A stretch of 64,000 nucleotides of DNA from Siphlonurus alternatus (taxonomy: Eukaryota > Arthropoda > Insecta > Ephemeroptera > Siphlonuridae). The notes under the pieces are model-generated. The model did not search any database, was not told the DNA's origin, and saw only the letters and a program-made list of their open reading frames with translations. Positions 1 through 11,918 of this stretch are shown here, one piece after another (the first letter of the stretch is position 1; each line of letters begins with the position of its first letter). A program made the position numbers and the translations under genes. The DNA is taken from positions 11,913,283 to 11,977,282 of the forward strand of contig OX463784.1 of the NCBI GenBank assembly GCA_949825025.1. Direction: 5' to 3'.

Positions 1-105
1 ATTTAATTATTATTTTTTTTTGTTATAAAATATGGGGAGTATTTTTCTTATAGATGTGATCACCACCACTACAACCTTACTGAATAAGGTGGATACTGAG
101 ATATA

Positions 106-164
106 GAAAGAGAGAGAGAGAGAGAGATAGAAAAAGATGAGGGAGAGAGAGAGAGATAGATAGG
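106..164. repeat. GA-rich microsatellite
   Basis: A run of GAGAGA with a few GATA interruptions. It is the first of several GA/CT tracts in the window. Confidence 0.9.
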
Positions 165-710
165 AGGGGAGAAAATACCCACGCAAAATTTCCCCTTAAA
201 GTTTGTATGCCACCACCGCCACCGTTTTCTGATGCTGGTGCTACGTTTTGCAGGTCCTACCGCTATAGTTCTCTCTCTCTCACTGGCACTAGCCTTGTTG
301 TAACCCAGGCTCTTTCTCTCTCTCTATATAACCAACTCTGTGGGCCCAGCCAACATCCAGCATAGCATGGAGTTTGCGCGCTGTCTCCTTACCATTGATT
401 TTCATTTCTTCCCCTCTCTCTCTCTCTCCTTTTTTTCCCAAACTCTCTCTCAATCCTCTCCTATGCTTTCTCTCCTATATCCCTGATACGTCTGATTTTC
501 TCTCTTTTTGTCTCTATATTCTTCTTTACCTCTATTTTCTTTTTCTATTAAATTTCTAATTCTGTTCCTTTTTCAGTTTCTTTTATTTCACTTATTCCTT
601 TCTTTCCCTCTCTTCATCTTATATTTTAACATATTTAATTTTCTATTTATCTTTTTTTTTTAATGTCAGAAAACAGCCAATTTATAAATTTTTCAGTAAG
701 ATAAACTCAA
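165..710. other. No gene recognised; pyrimidine-rich with a possible TATA element
   Basis: Positions 190-380 are more G+C-rich than their surroundings and contain CTCTATATAACC near 322-333, which could be a TATA box. From 400 to 660 the strand is dominated by T and C. The 61-codon opening at 374-559 is a low-complexity Leu/Ser/Phe translation of that tract, so I do not call it a gene. Confidence 0.4.
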
Positions 711-1065
711 TTTTTTTTAGCTTCTCAACTGAACCCTAGTATAGGGTACTGGCCACAATTAAGTGACTGAATTTAACCTCCCGGCTCTTCTTATACCCTA
801 CTTTTGTGGATCCCTTCCAAACCGGGGCGGCCATGGCCTAAGCAATCCATCCCAGCATTCGCCTGGTTGTAACTGAGGAAACCATGGAAACCTCAGTCAG
901 GATGGTCGGCAATTGATGGAGGATGCCATCAATCACCTCCCGGATGCACGAGTGGGTGTTCTTTAGCAACCGCCATTTGTGAAAAGTTTGGCGGTGCATG
1001 GCTGGGATCGAACTCACGACCATCCGATTTCGAATCAGAGGCGTATACCACTGCGTCAAGTGCCC
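711..1065 (-). mobile_element. tRNA-headed SINE, nearly full length
   Basis: Read on the minus strand, the element starts at about 1065 with GGGCACTTGACGCAGTGG. A box-A-like segment (GACGCAGTGGT) lies at 1048-1058 and a box-B-like segment (GAGTTCGATCCC) at about 1003-1016, which is the internal RNA polymerase III promoter layout of tRNA-derived SINEs. The body contains a central domain (GGTTTCCATGGTTTCCTCAG on the minus strand, near 870-900) that recurs in the 5S-headed SINEs of this window. The 3' end is A-rich on the minus strand, seen as T8 at 711-718. Other copies lie at 5765-6030, 21711-22080 and 55885-56355. No target duplication was found by eye. Confidence 0.85.
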
Positions 1066-1378
1066 ATGTCTAGCTCCTAGTTTAGCACCATTTTTAGTAC
1101 CAGGGATAAAACTTGGGGCTAAAGTACTTTGTGAATGTCCCCCAATATTTTTAAAATTTTATGTTGAAGAACAAGGAAAAAAGAACGTAATCTCGTCTTT
1201 TTCCCTCTAAAATGATGCAAAATAAGGAGTAGTGAGTAAAAGGTAACTTTTTTTTTAAACTCGGGGATGTCCAAGGATAACAGATGGAGGATGACTTAAA
1301 GCAAACAAGCACGGTCCTCGACTATTTTCGTTAAACTTCGGAACAGTTCGCCAACCAAGCCAACCTGATAACCAGTTT
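1066..1378. other. Intergenic; partial repeat-E fragment
   Basis: Positions 1150-1232 match the right part of the AGTTGAAA-ended repeat seen in full at 13128-13425 and 38093-38352 (shared AATGATGCAAAATA-like block). Nothing was recognised in the rest. Confidence 0.4.
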
Positions 1379-1711
1379 AAGGATTGACCTCAGTTAATTA
1401 AGATCTCGGAATCGGTCCCCTTAAATGCTACAAGATTTGCAAAGAACTTTTAACTCACCATCAATAGATGGCATGTAAATTTTGAAGTGGATCGGTCTCA
1501 TCAGTTTTGAGAAAACTGAGGTAGAAGTTTAACTTTGGCCTTATGGACGGAAACCGGAAATTGAGACATTGTGAAGAAACCGCCCCTTTGAATCTGCCCA
1601 AACCATAAGCGATTAAGTTTTAGATCATTATCGTAATTTTAAAATTTATTTCATTCGATTCCGTATGACAGAAATTTCCTTTGACTCGCGTAGTAACTGA
1701 GGTCAATCGTT
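1379..1711. mobile_element. Non-autonomous DNA element with GATTGACCTCAGTT ends, copy 1
   Basis: The left end GGATTGACCTCAGTTA at 1381 is matched in inverted orientation by AACTGAGGTCAATC at about 1695-1708. The interior aligns almost end to end with 63231-63561, including shared blocks such as ACCGGAAA and CATAAGCGATTAAGTTTTAG. Length is about 330 bp and there is no coding capacity. The superfamily is not known to me; short inverted ends and constant length point to a cut-and-paste passenger element. Confidence 0.75.
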
Positions 1712-2275
1712 AAAGTAGCTGGCTAATTCAAAGCGAACGTGATGACGTAACTGTGAGACGACTTGGTAACAATAGTGTCTGACTTCAAAGTAAGATATCC
1801 TCTACAATCAATTATCGTTGTGATTTAATGTATATTCTTAACTTAACATTTCTCTATGCATATAATTATTATATAAGAACCATGGTTAAAAAAAAAAAAA
1901 AAAGATCGAAAAAACAGGAAAAGGTAAAATTCTGATGTGTAAATAAAAAAAAAATTGAGACATGAATTGAAAATAAGCCCTTTTTAATATTTTCCTTCCT
2001 ACTTATGTACAATTCTTAACTTCATTATAATAAAAGAAAAAAATGAAACAGGAAGTATACATCCGTTCAATTTAGTTATAAAGGATTAGTAATAAATTCT
2101 TTCTACATGTTCTTATATTATAGTGTGAGGTTTATATAAGTATAATATAAGTGGGTTAACAAAGAATGGAAATGGAAGTTAAGCTTGCCAATCATATATT
2201 ATTTGCATCTCAACAAAAAGAAGGTTAACCTGGTGTATTTTTTTTTACTGTCAAGTTTTTGTATATTTTTCCTCC
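1712..2275. other. No feature recognised
   Basis: A+T-rich sequence with homopolymer A runs near 1889-1905. No plausible coding region was seen. Confidence 0.5.
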
Positions 2276-2278
2276 TTA

Positions 2279-2503
2279 AGGCGGATTCAGATGGCAACAA
2301 TAACGGCGTTGCGACGCGATTTTGTCACACAAGCTGTGAAATCCTTATATGCGGAAGCGAATTCGCCATTGCGGTGGCGAATATCGCGTTAAATTACAAT
2401 GCTCTTTTTTCTAATCGCCAAATATGGCCGCCAATGGATGTTACAGCAAGTGCGCATTATTCGCTTCGCATCGCAGGCTGGAAATCGCCATGTGAATCCA
2501 CCT
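2279..2503. mobile_element. PIF/Harbinger-like MITE, copy 1
   Basis: The ends are inverted: AGGCGGATTCAGATGGC on the left and GTGAATCCACCT on the right. The element is flanked on both sides by TTA (2276-2278 and 2504-2506), the 3-bp target duplication usual for PIF/Harbinger elements. A second copy at 30329-30542 shares most of the interior, including ACACAAGCTGTGAAATCCT, and also has TTA on both sides. It is richer in G+C and CpG than its surroundings. The 108-codon opening that overlaps it is a chance frame. Confidence 0.8.
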
Positions 2504-2659
2504 TTATATAGAAAAATCAAGTGTATACAATAAAAATGATGTTTAATAAATTTATTCGCTTGTATAGTATAATTTTTCTTCATCGCAAGGATAAGTATTA
2601 GAAAAAAAAAGGAAAATATTCAAATTTATTATATTTTTTCCAGAAAAGTATGTCTTCGA

Positions 2660-2965
2660 ATCGTCCTATTCATTCTCCAGCTTTACAATTCTACACATCC
2701 TGAGTTGAAATAAATTTCATCTTTCATTCGCTATTAAGCTCTCCTCTCGTCTAATTTCCTCGTATTTTGCATCATTTTAGAGAAAAAAAAGACGGAAAAA
2801 GAAGTGAATAAGTCTGTTTTCCTCTTTTTGAGAATAAAATATTAGAAATACTGATTTCATTCCATCCTCACTTTGAGCGAGGAAGAAATAATATATGTAT
2901 TATGGAGGTAAAGAGATTAGGTTTAGACTTGTAAAGGATGAGTTGAAGACGAAATTTTTCATATA
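2660..2965 (-). repeat. Repeat-E element (AGTTGAAA ends)
   Basis: This is one of at least four long copies; the others are at 13128-13425, 38093-38352 and 47588-47855. Compared with those it is reversed: GAGTTGAAATAAATTTCATC near 2702 matches the right end of the others, and TGAGTTGAAGACGAAATTTT near 2940 matches their left end. Internal landmarks are the AAAAGACG block and CTCACTTTGAGCGAGGA. It is non-coding, with inverted ends of roughly 20 bp. Confidence 0.7.
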
Positions 2966-3970
2966 GGATAATATATAAAACATATAATTATATTATAATT
3001 ATTATTATTATATATTATATGAAATATATAATTTTTTAATTCCAAAATTGAAATGTTAAAAATTGATGACCTTTTTGCTATATTTCAAGAGATAATTATA
3101 TTTAGGTTGATTTAAATCTTGTGTACTATTTAGGAACACTTGAGATAATAATATAACAGGTAACACGTACCATGATGCAGTAAACTATACGCTAATAATT
3201 TTTTTAGTAACTTTTATTGTTGTTTTATGATTTGTTACATTTAAATGTTCAAACAATCCCAATATTAGCTGAAAATAATTGTCATACTGATTATCAAAAT
3301 AATAATAAAAAAATATATTAAATTAATTTTATAGCTGGAATTTTAACAAGTTAAATAAATTTATACTCCCTACGGAAGTAGTGAATAAATATTTTTGTAT
3401 TGACAGCATGCAAAGGTAAAAAAAATAAGAGCGGATATGTAAGTAGGTATATAATGACGTACATATAATACAGCAACTTGATTATGAATCTACGCAGTAA
3501 TATTACCTGTGTCAGGTAGATTCAAGTAAACGACACAGGAAGTTACATATTAACGTCTTTATTTATTTTATTATCATGCTAGTACTTATAATATTTATGT
3601 TGTTAAAGGTATAGGCTCCAACGAAAATTATCATGAAATATGCTCGAACAGCTCGATTGATTATACCAAAATAAGAGAGTTTTCCTTGAAATTATAACAT
3701 TAAGAAATTTAAATTATAGTTGACATGTTATGATTAACTAAACATATTGATTGATGATATAATAAAACATATATAATATAGCCCTTAGCATAGCAGTTAC
3801 GCAACATTTTCCTGTTTTTAATTATAAAAGCATCATAAACAATATTACAATAATATATTACATATTCTTAATTCAAATAACCCTAGGCCATTTAAACTTA
3901 CAATGATTAAAAGCTTCTAATTATGGCTAATTTCCCAAATATAGCCTACTGTGTATTATATATCTTATTA
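2966..3970. other. No feature recognised
   Basis: Very A+T-rich with short TA-rich tracts around 2970-3030. No gene or named repeat was recognised. Confidence 0.5.
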
Positions 3971-3977
3971 TAATTAT

Positions 3978-4041
3978 TAGCTCACATCTCAAGTCAATCG
4001 CGGACCTCGCGGAGATGTGGGTTCGAGTCCCACCTCGGCTA
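3978..4041 (+). other. tRNA-like fragment or SINE head
   Basis: TTAGCTCA at about 3977-3984 resembles a box A, and GGTTCGAGTCCC at 4020-4031 is a good box B. GTGGG and CCCAC flank the latter as a T-arm would. The segment between TAGC and GGCTA is only about 63 nt, shorter than a tRNA, and the acceptor pairing is poor. It is more likely a tRNA pseudogene or the head of a diverged SINE than a working tRNA. Confidence 0.4.
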
Positions 4042-5620
4042 GACTTTTAAATTTTCTAACAATTTTCTTGCTTACCTTGGCGGGTAAACACGGTTGGGTT
4101 TAAAACATGGGGATGTAGCTTTGCCGGCGGCCCAAATATTTGTATTTTTGGCCCCCAAGCGGTAGTTTCAGGAAGTTATCATAAAACTGTGCTTAATATT
4201 TTATGAGCTTTAGTGAAAAAACTCATGTGACCATTGTTAATCGGCACGGCGCGGTCTAGCGCGGTAAGAACCGGCAATGCAGCACCCGTCACGGCACAGA
4301 ATAACGATCGACGCGCTACTGGTGGCTATTTCAGGAAGGTTTTTCACACGTTTTGTAAGTATTTCGTTACATAAAGAAGATACATCGCCTTGTTTAAAAT
4401 AATTATATAAAATACCGCCAATGTTCCGTAAGTTGAAAAACTTACTTTAATTTCAATCATATCTTAATATATTATTAAAATAAGCGTATATTTGAGTTAT
4501 TATTATAGATTACATTGAAATTGTTGTATGCATTAATTTTTTGTATTTGCGTATTGCTTTTTTGTTCTTTACTGTGCTGCTGATATGGCTAGGATCAGTG
4601 TGTAGGCGTGACAGATCTATGCATTTATTCATTGCTCCGGCTAGTCCTGGCTGTATGGTTGTAGTGGCCCACGCTATCCAAGGTTCACCAATCCACCGCA
4701 TATATTCATCTATTTCTATAAAATTGCACGTTTTTGGACTTGCCCGTTGTGTGATATAAAACTCATTTTCATTGTTTTATTATATATCTTTAGGTAATAT
4801 CTTATAGATCTTCATAAACAGCGTTAATATTTATGAACAACTGTATTATATTACAAAATTTTCAGAGACAAATCTTAATTTATTGCCGTTTTTTATTATT
4901 ATGTTTAAAAAGAAGGCTTGCTATGACGACGTCACAGTCGTAATATAGACAATATTTTTACAATCCATGATACATTTTTTTAAAACAAAAACCTTTGTTA
5001 TTTGTAAAAAAAATTGCTGGGCGGTGTTTATTTTGTCATTTATTTATTTTCATTATTTGGATATTTGACTAGTATATTGATACATTTTTACATATATTTT
5101 GAAATATTTTAAATCAGGTTTTCAAATTTGGGACAGTGAGATTTTTCGTCTGCTGGGACTTCATGAAAATCGGGTAATGGCGACCAAGGCTATATGGCTA
5201 ATAAAAGGTAGGGAAATAGGAAAGCAGTGGGGAAGAAAAAATGGTACATAATCTTTGAATTGAATTTTATCTGGGACTCAAGTCAAAAAGTTTGAAAACC
5301 GTTAATTTTAAATAAAAAAATTAATTTTAAATCGTGCTGCAAACCCATTGTGTAACATATTTCCCTATGCTACTATGTTAAATATTTATATATGACTATA
5401 TATGTGAAATATATTTATATGTCATAACGTTTTGCAGCATGACTTTAATAATGTTAGAAGGTTCAAAAAAATGTGAAAAAATTTGACATACTTCGCAGTC
5501 CAAATATGTAATAAAATTTTTTGGTCATTGTCCATTATAAATAATTAAATAGAATTCATGATTTCTTTTTTTTTTACGTCAAAATTTTGATGTCAAACAA
5601 ATACAAAATCAATTGAACTT
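4042..5620. other. No gene recognised
   Basis: Positions 4235-4330 are relatively G+C- and CpG-rich, with no frame that looks coding. A small inverted pair, GTGCTGCAAAC near 5334 and GTTTTGCAGCATGAC near 5430, could be a degenerate MITE. Confidence 0.4.
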
Positions 5621-5621
5621 G

Positions 5622-5662
5622 TCTCCACATGTTCTATTATTTGACAAAGACCACATGTGGAG
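5622..5662. repeat. Short hairpin
   Basis: GTCTCCACATGT and ACATGTGGAGAC form 12-bp arms around a loop of about 17 bases. Confidence 0.7.
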
Positions 5663-5764
5663 ACGCGGTGTCCCCTGTTGACATGTTGGCTCCTGCAACT
5701 GAAGTGCTATGTGACAGAAAATTGTATTCTCGTAAACATCAAAGTAGATTTTTTTCACTTTTAA

Positions 5765-6030
5765 ATCTTAATCGGAAAGTCGTGAGTTCGATTCCAGGAA
5801 CCACTGAATTTTTACACATGGTGATCATCAAGGAGGTAATTAATAGCATTAACTACCGACCATCTTGACTTAGGTTTTCATGGTTTCCTCAGTCATTCCT
5901 AGGCAAATGTTGGAATAGATTGTGAGGCCATGGCTGCCCCGGTTTGTAAGGGAACTACAAAATACTAAGCATTAGGTCGGATCTACGAAGAGCCTGGAGC
6001 TTAATGAAATTCAATCACTTGATACCAATT
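5765..6030 (+). mobile_element. tRNA-headed SINE, 5'-truncated and diverged
   Basis: The box-B-like GAGTTCGATTCC at 5784-5795 is followed by the same order of blocks as the minus-strand copy at 711-1065: ACCGACCATCTTGACT, then the central domain CATGGTTTCCTCAGTCA, then CCATGGCTGCCCCGGTTTG and the GAAATTCAATCACTTG tail. Box A is missing or unrecognisable, so the head is truncated. Confidence 0.75.
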
Positions 6031-6439
6031 AAGAAATGAAGGTGGAATTACAGGATTTTTTTTTTAGAATGATCCTGAAGATTTCTAAGGCAAGCAGTGT
6101 GCATTGTAAAGAAGCAATTCAATGTCCTCTTTGTCCAGTTATATTGCAGCTTTTCACTGCTACATATAAAAGTCAACCCGTAGTAATGCTTAACAAATTG
6201 CATATCCTCCAGGCGTTGTGATATATCGATTTTATTGTAATTACGATTATCATAATTTAATAAATGAATGATACTTTTCACGTTCAATCTCTTTTGCATT
6301 TTATTAAATCAGTCATATTGTTTATTTCGCTGATTTGTTTGTCTTACTCTTTGTTATGATCAATATCATAATTATAATTCGCATATATATAAGTGATGGT
6401 TAAGGTTAAAATTTCTTTAATAGTGAATGAATAGGGAGT

Positions 6440-6443
<4 letters not shown>

Positions 6444-6494
<51 letters not shown>

Positions 6495-6507
6495 GAGAGA
6501 GAGAGAA
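6444..6507. repeat. GA microsatellite
   Basis: An almost uninterrupted GA run with one AAAGGG interruption near its end. Confidence 0.95.
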
Positions 6508-7562
6508 TATTTAAGAAAAACACCTTACAAAAAAAATCATCAAATACAAAAATCTAAATAATTAAAAAAAAAAATTAAAATCACTTGTATTATACAGTAT
6601 AAAGTAGAGTATAATATCGATGTTCATTTGTTCTCACTTCTCCCTCCATTCATATACTCTCCCTCCCTTCTCTTGGTTCACAGGCAGGCTGGTAGGGAGG
6701 ATCACTTGTTGAACCCCCTCCCTCCCAATGCCCTGCAGCAAGCAAGCAAGCAAGCCCAGGCATCAGCAAGGCTGCTGCTGCTATAACCCCGCCGCTAGCT
6801 ATATATAGATCCGATCTTTTGTGAAGTACTCGAGTGATCCATAGAAACGATCTACACCCATCAATCAAATTATGACGACGACGTCAATCTATTATATTTA
6901 AATCTAATATTATGTAATACCTACAATCTTTAACTGTGAGTGAATGATGCATTTTATTAAATTGTATCTTTTTCATCATAATTTTTATAATAAGTGTAGA
7001 GATATGTGAAATAAATAATATATATTATACGTATAATAAATATGAAAGATGATTTCTGTATTAAAAAAAAAAAAATGCATAATAAAATTTAATAAAATCT
7101 TTGTTAATTGCAAATTACATATCTTATAGAAGTTTTATTTTATTCTGTGATTGAATTATTAACTTGACCTCTCTCTCTCTTAAATTAAAGCAATTAAAAA
7201 TAAAATTATTTTTCCTATAGTTTCATTAAAAATAAATTAATTAAGTTAAAACTCTTAGAATAAACGCATGTGAAATACAATATTTGCGGTTTTATCATTT
7301 TTATTTGATTTTTATTTTACTGATTTTTACAAAGCATAAAACTGATACCATTGTACGTACATTACAAAAGGATAATGTCACTTATTTGAGTAATATTTGA
7401 AAGTGATGTGCTGTCAATATAATTAATGTTACAAAATTGTCTCAAGATCATGTGTCAATTTCACTTTTAAAATTTGAGGAAAAAATAAGTGACACAACGT
7501 CGCATTGATCCGTCTCCGTCTCTATTTATTTATTTTAGTATTTCATCCAATACAGACCACTG
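6508..7562. other. Intergenic; G+C-richer patch at 6640-6870
   Basis: The patch 6640-6870 stands out from its A+T-rich surroundings. It has repeated AAGC units near 6738-6750 and a TATATATAG block near 6800. It could be a promoter or untranslated exon, but no splice or coding signal supports that. Nothing was recognised from 6900 to 7560. Confidence 0.3.
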
Positions 7563-7706
7563 TAAAGCCGGTATTACACGATACAATTTTTCAAATTATG
7601 TATACATTTTTTTCCTTTCAAGAAAACTCCATTTGTTTGTATGGAGATGAAATTTTCTTGCAAGGAAAAATTGTATGCAAAATTGTATCGTGTAATACCG
7701 GCTTTA
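7563..7706. mobile_element. TA-flanked palindromic MITE, unit 1 of a tandem pair
   Basis: The inverted ends are AAGCCGGTATTACACGATAC and its complement at 7687-7705. The interior is also largely self-complementary, with CTTTCAAGAAAA facing TTTTCTTGCAAG. TA lies on each side, as expected of Tc1/mariner-type insertion. It shares its right TA with the next unit. Confidence 0.85.
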
Positions 7707-7866
7707 AGCCGGTAATACACGATACAATTTTTATAATTATTGCATACAATTTTTCCTTTCAAGAAAACTTCAACTCCATCTGTTTGTATGAAGATGAAAT
7801 TTTCTTGCAAGGAAAAATTGTATGCAATAATTTATAGAAAAATTGTATCGTGTAATACCGGCTTTA
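7705..7866. mobile_element. TA-flanked palindromic MITE, unit 2 of a tandem pair
   Basis: This has the same ends and hairpin interior as unit 1. The order TA, unit 1, TA, unit 2, TA indicates that one copy inserted into the TA flank of the other. Openings on both strands here mirror each other because of the palindrome and are not genes. Confidence 0.85.
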
Positions 7867-8300
7867 GTTAACTCTTTCATACAAGATACATGCAAGAAAC
7901 ACATAATTACTTGTCTTGAAGTTTTATGGCATCGGTCAAAATTACTAATTAATTACAAGACAGTACATAAAAAAAATTAAATTAATGTGCAACATTGTCA
8001 TACATTTTACGTACTACAATAAATAATATTAATCTTAAAAGGCGTAATTACATGAACAACATTGTTACAATTTTTATGAATAACTTTCGATTATTCAACG
8101 CATGTCATTGAAATCGTAGTATCAACAAAAATCACAAAAATGGTGGTGATAAGATTTTACAACAGTTACGCTTTTTTACGTTTTACGTCACTCAGAAATA
8201 AATCACTCGTGTAAATTTACCTATACACAAGTTAACAAAAAAGCTGAAGTATATTACGTTTTATATCTATATATATAGGGTGTGTTTGAAAATGAAAGAA

Positions 8301-8306
<6 letters not shown>
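7867..8306. other. No feature recognised
   Basis: A+T-rich sequence without a plausible gene. Confidence 0.5.

Positions 8307-8351
<45 letters not shown>
8307..8351. repeat. GA microsatellite
   Basis: Pure GA run of about 45 bases; a CA run follows at about 8404-8420. Confidence 0.95.
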
Positions 8352-8354
<3 letters not shown>

Positions 8355-8816
8355 CATGCAATGTTACGGGTCATTTAAAAAGTTAATGTCTAAATAAAAT
8401 GGCACACACACACACACACATACGCTGACAACAAGACTTAACTATCACCAGCGTCTTGTACTTAGTTAGCAATAGAACGAGATAATGGGTCGGTAATCTA
8501 GACATTGTTCTCAGTATATGACGTCAAAACTGCTGAGGCTAAAAATAAACTACTGCAATAATCGATGCAACTTTCTTGTTAACGTGTTATTATAAAATAT
8601 TCATTTAGGACCAACATATACGTCATTTTATCAGAGTTTTTTTTTAATAAAATTCATTTCAATTTTGGAAATGTTTTCTTCGGTTCATTTAAAAAAATAA
8701 ATTTTATATTTAAATTGAAATAATTTATTTAACTGAATAAATTTTATAACTCATATTATATTCGCATTTAACGAAATAAGTTATTTAGTTTTTTTTTTAC
8801 TATAATCACGTTTAAT

Positions 8817-8885
8817 GCCATTGAATTAGGCTAAACTACAGCTAAACGTGGTTAGTGAGATATACGTGGATAACTTTCTGTGGAT
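8817..8885. repeat. Fragment of the GATTCACGAAG-type MITE family
   Basis: GCCATTGAATTAGGCT followed by AAACGTGGTTAGTGAGA resembles the middle of the degenerate copy at 32663-32790. Both ends are missing. Confidence 0.4.
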
Positions 8886-9073
8886 ATATAATAACTCTTT
8901 ATTGAATCACCCCCTAATTAGTAATAAAATATAATAGTTTTCAAAATATTTGATATATTCTACAAATTGTAGAGAAGAATATTTGTATAATTTTTTAAGA
9001 ATATACATCATTTTCTTAATATAATATATTATAACCACATTGCAGTTAGTGAAAACCTTTTCTGTGTGAGAGC

Positions 9074-9414
9074 AATGGAGTTTCAACCTCAATTTTTTTT
9101 ATTGCAGAAATGGATAGAGGGTGTAAAGTTATGCTACTCTGATTTTTTTCAGATTTTTTTGAGACCGGGAACTATTTTTAAAAAATTATTGAAAGTTCTT
9201 TTTGTGACGTCACGAGAAAAAATACTCTTAACACTCTCTACACTGCTTAAGAAAAATATAGGACTTGCCTACTCGTGACGTCACAAAAAATACTTTCAAT
9301 AATTTTTTAAAAATAGTTCCCGGTCTCAAAAAAATCGGACAAAAATCAGGATAGCATAACTTTGCAGCCTCTATCCATTTCTGCAATAAAAAAAATTGAG
9401 GTCGATACTACATT
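9074..9414. mobile_element. TGACGTCA hairpin element, type A ends
   Basis: This is a long imperfect palindrome of about 340 bp. From the outside in, the left arm reads a type A end (AATGGAG, then CCTCAATTTTTTT), ATTGCAGAAATGGATAGAGG, a core with GAGACCGGGAACTATTTTTA and AATTATTGAAAGT, and GTGACGTCAC. The right arm repeats these in inverse order. The loop contains TTAAGAAAAATATAGGAC. There is no coding capacity. It is one of about twelve copies or fragments in the window. No clear target duplication was found. Confidence 0.9.
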
Positions 9415-11229
9415 CGCGCAGTAGTTATTATTTATCCAAGTTTGTCATTAATCTAGTTTAGTGTCATTGATTCAGCTGATACTAAATTTGATTAGTGAGA
9501 AATCTCCCTATCTTCCTTCGTTGTTGTAGTTTTCAAAACATCAAATTATCATTTCTATATATATATATATTTTTTTAATTACGTATCCATATTGAGTAAT
9601 ATTTTATTTTTATGAATAGTTTTTTTTTAAGTTAAATTATTAAATCTGACCTTTTCAAAGCAATAAATTTATAATTCTAAATTAGGATCAAACTCTTTGA
9701 CTTTCCATTTCAATTATTTTCCCGTCCAGCTTACATGGAAAAGTGAACCCTTTTTTTTTTTACATTAAATTCAATAGAGGTATAGAAAGTGCTTGTTAAA
9801 ACTTTTTAATAAACCTTGTATGAATAAAAGTTATTTTATGAACCACTTTTTCAATATATCATGTATATAAAATGTTATTTTGGGAATTCTAAAAATATAA
9901 TTGCTCTGTACAGTATTTCATATTATATACAATTTGTATTTTATATAACTGTTGACAGTGTCATCTATAGGAATTATTTTTAACTAATTAATTAAGTATA
10001 TTATTTGCTTTGTTTTATTATTGTTTTATATGGTTTTCCATGTATTATATAGGGGTAGTACTTATAATAACACTGCCTCCTTACCTATCCCATAGAAACC
10101 TTGTTGTCCATACACATTACTTCTTTCAGGCACCCTCAACTGACCGTCATTAAGGCGCTTAAGTGCTTGAAACATAAACAACCTACTATAAATGTAAATA
10201 GACCTTTGTTACCAGCCGGCAATGGGTGAAAACAAATATTGTTGGGTTTACATAATATTGCCTCATTTCAGCATGGTATAATGAAAATTTAAATGGATTA
10301 AATAATTTTAATATTATTTAAATAAAGAAATTAAATATACCTGAAAATATAGAAAAATTATGTATGCAAATTTAAAATTAAATATTAAAATGTTCATAAT
10401 TTGTTTAGGTTTTTTTGATTTAAGATGCAAAAATATGTTTATATGCTGTGAATGATATTGTATGGATTTTGATATTTTTTGCCAATAATATTGCTCACAG
10501 ATATTGTTTAATAATTAATATTAAAATATTTTGCTATTTTTATGTAATGTTAAACATTGCTTTAAGCGATCATAGATTTGCCATTGTAACAAGCCATCTA
10601 ACGTTAAATGTCATAAGGTTAAAAGGTTATATAGATTGCATCATAGATATTAACAAATATTATAAAATATTTATGCATAAAAAAATGATATAACAAAGAA
10701 AGAATTTAGACAAAAAAAAATACAGAAAATCATTGTATTATAGTTTTGTTTCTTTTTATCATTGGAATAAAACCACGTATGTCTGTTTTCCTTTTTATGT
10801 ATTCTTTTCACTGCAACACAAAAACAATAAAAATATACCGTCATTGAATTAAATGAAAATTCTACGAAAGTGTCATATCTGTTATTACGTATTTTCAATT
10901 GTTGTAATGTGGTATTCCCTCAGGTTATATAAAACGGATAAAAATTTTGTGTATTTTTAGCAATTTCTTCTTTATTTTGTAATAATATTGAAAGATTAAA
11001 TAACAGTACATTAGCAAATTGTACTTTGGGCGTTTTATTCATTCACATTTTAACCATATTTAATAAAAAAGAAAAAAAATAAAGCCCCTTTTTTGTGTAT
11101 ATTTTGTTAGAAATGCTGTATCCTTTTTTTTAGAGCATTTCATTTATCAAACGTTTGTATCATGAATTTTAGAATGATTGAAAGATATCTTCCATACGTC
11201 CATAGCTTTGGAAATAAGTTTTTTTCCGG

Positions 11230-11232
<3 letters not shown>
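9415..11232. other. No gene recognised
   Basis: A long A+T-rich stretch. A possible very diverged MITE remnant (TTTAGTGTCATTGATTCAG) lies near 9460-9510. Openings near 10448 and 10671 have no recognisable composition or motif. Confidence 0.5.

Positions 11233-11309
<77 letters not shown>
11233..11309. repeat. GA microsatellite
   Basis: A pure GA run of about 77 bases directly before a 5S-like SINE fragment. Confidence 0.95.
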
Positions 11310-11310
<1 letters not shown>

Positions 11311-11311
<1 letters not shown>

Positions 11312-11440
11312 TGGGGCAAAGTTCGTTGACTGATTCTCGTTACATCACTAAAGTCAACTAACGCCGAGCTTGGTTAGTAGTTGGATGGGTGACTATTTTT
11401 GACAAAAATCATGCAGCTACTTCCACCTATGAGAGGTTCT
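11311..11440 (+). mobile_element. 5S-rRNA-headed SINE fragment
   Basis: From about 11330 the segment matches the 3' two-thirds of animal 5S rRNA, including the internal promoter region: a CTCGT...ATCACTAAAGTCAACTAACG stretch, then GGTTAGTAGTTGGATGGGTG. It continues into the SINE body sequence TTTTTGACAAAAATCATG, also seen after the 5S part at 54820-55148. The 3' part is lost or unrecognisable. Confidence 0.75.
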
Positions 11441-11918
11441 GATTCTCAATGTAGATGAGGTTTTCCTCGTTTTGTATACCTTTGTAGTTTGCCTCCTTGT
11501 TCTATTATATGTTAAAGATACATCCTGAATATACATACAATGATATTTATATAATATCACTATCTATAATTATACAGGTAGCTATAAAATTATATTATAC
11601 TATAAAAATGGCGGTGATATGTAGTGAGTTTTTGGGTGCGGGAAATTGAATTAAGAATTCCAGGAAATCAGACGAGGGTATAACGTTTCTACTTTCCCGA
11701 TTTGTACATGATGACATTGCCGTCTAATTTATTCAAAAGATTATTATTTATTTTTAAAATTCATAAGGAAAACGAGTATCTTAAAGCACTCATTGAGTCT
11801 GCATGATAGCCTCTTTAAAGAGAAATTTCATAATACCATCATTTAATACTATATTTTTTTTTTTACATTTGTGCAAATTAATTAAAAAAATATTATTTTA
11901 ATAATTTTTTATTTTTAA
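11441..11918. other. No feature recognised
   Basis: A+T-rich sequence with no plausible gene. Confidence 0.5.

Noticed and set aside
2185..2511. 108-codon opening with a hydrophobic start that resembles a signal peptide
   Set aside because: The hydrophobic part is a T-rich tract and the rest is the PIF-like MITE; the second MITE copy does not keep the frame.
3978..4041. A functional tRNA gene
   Set aside because: It is about ten bases too short, with poor acceptor pairing and no clear anticodon arm.
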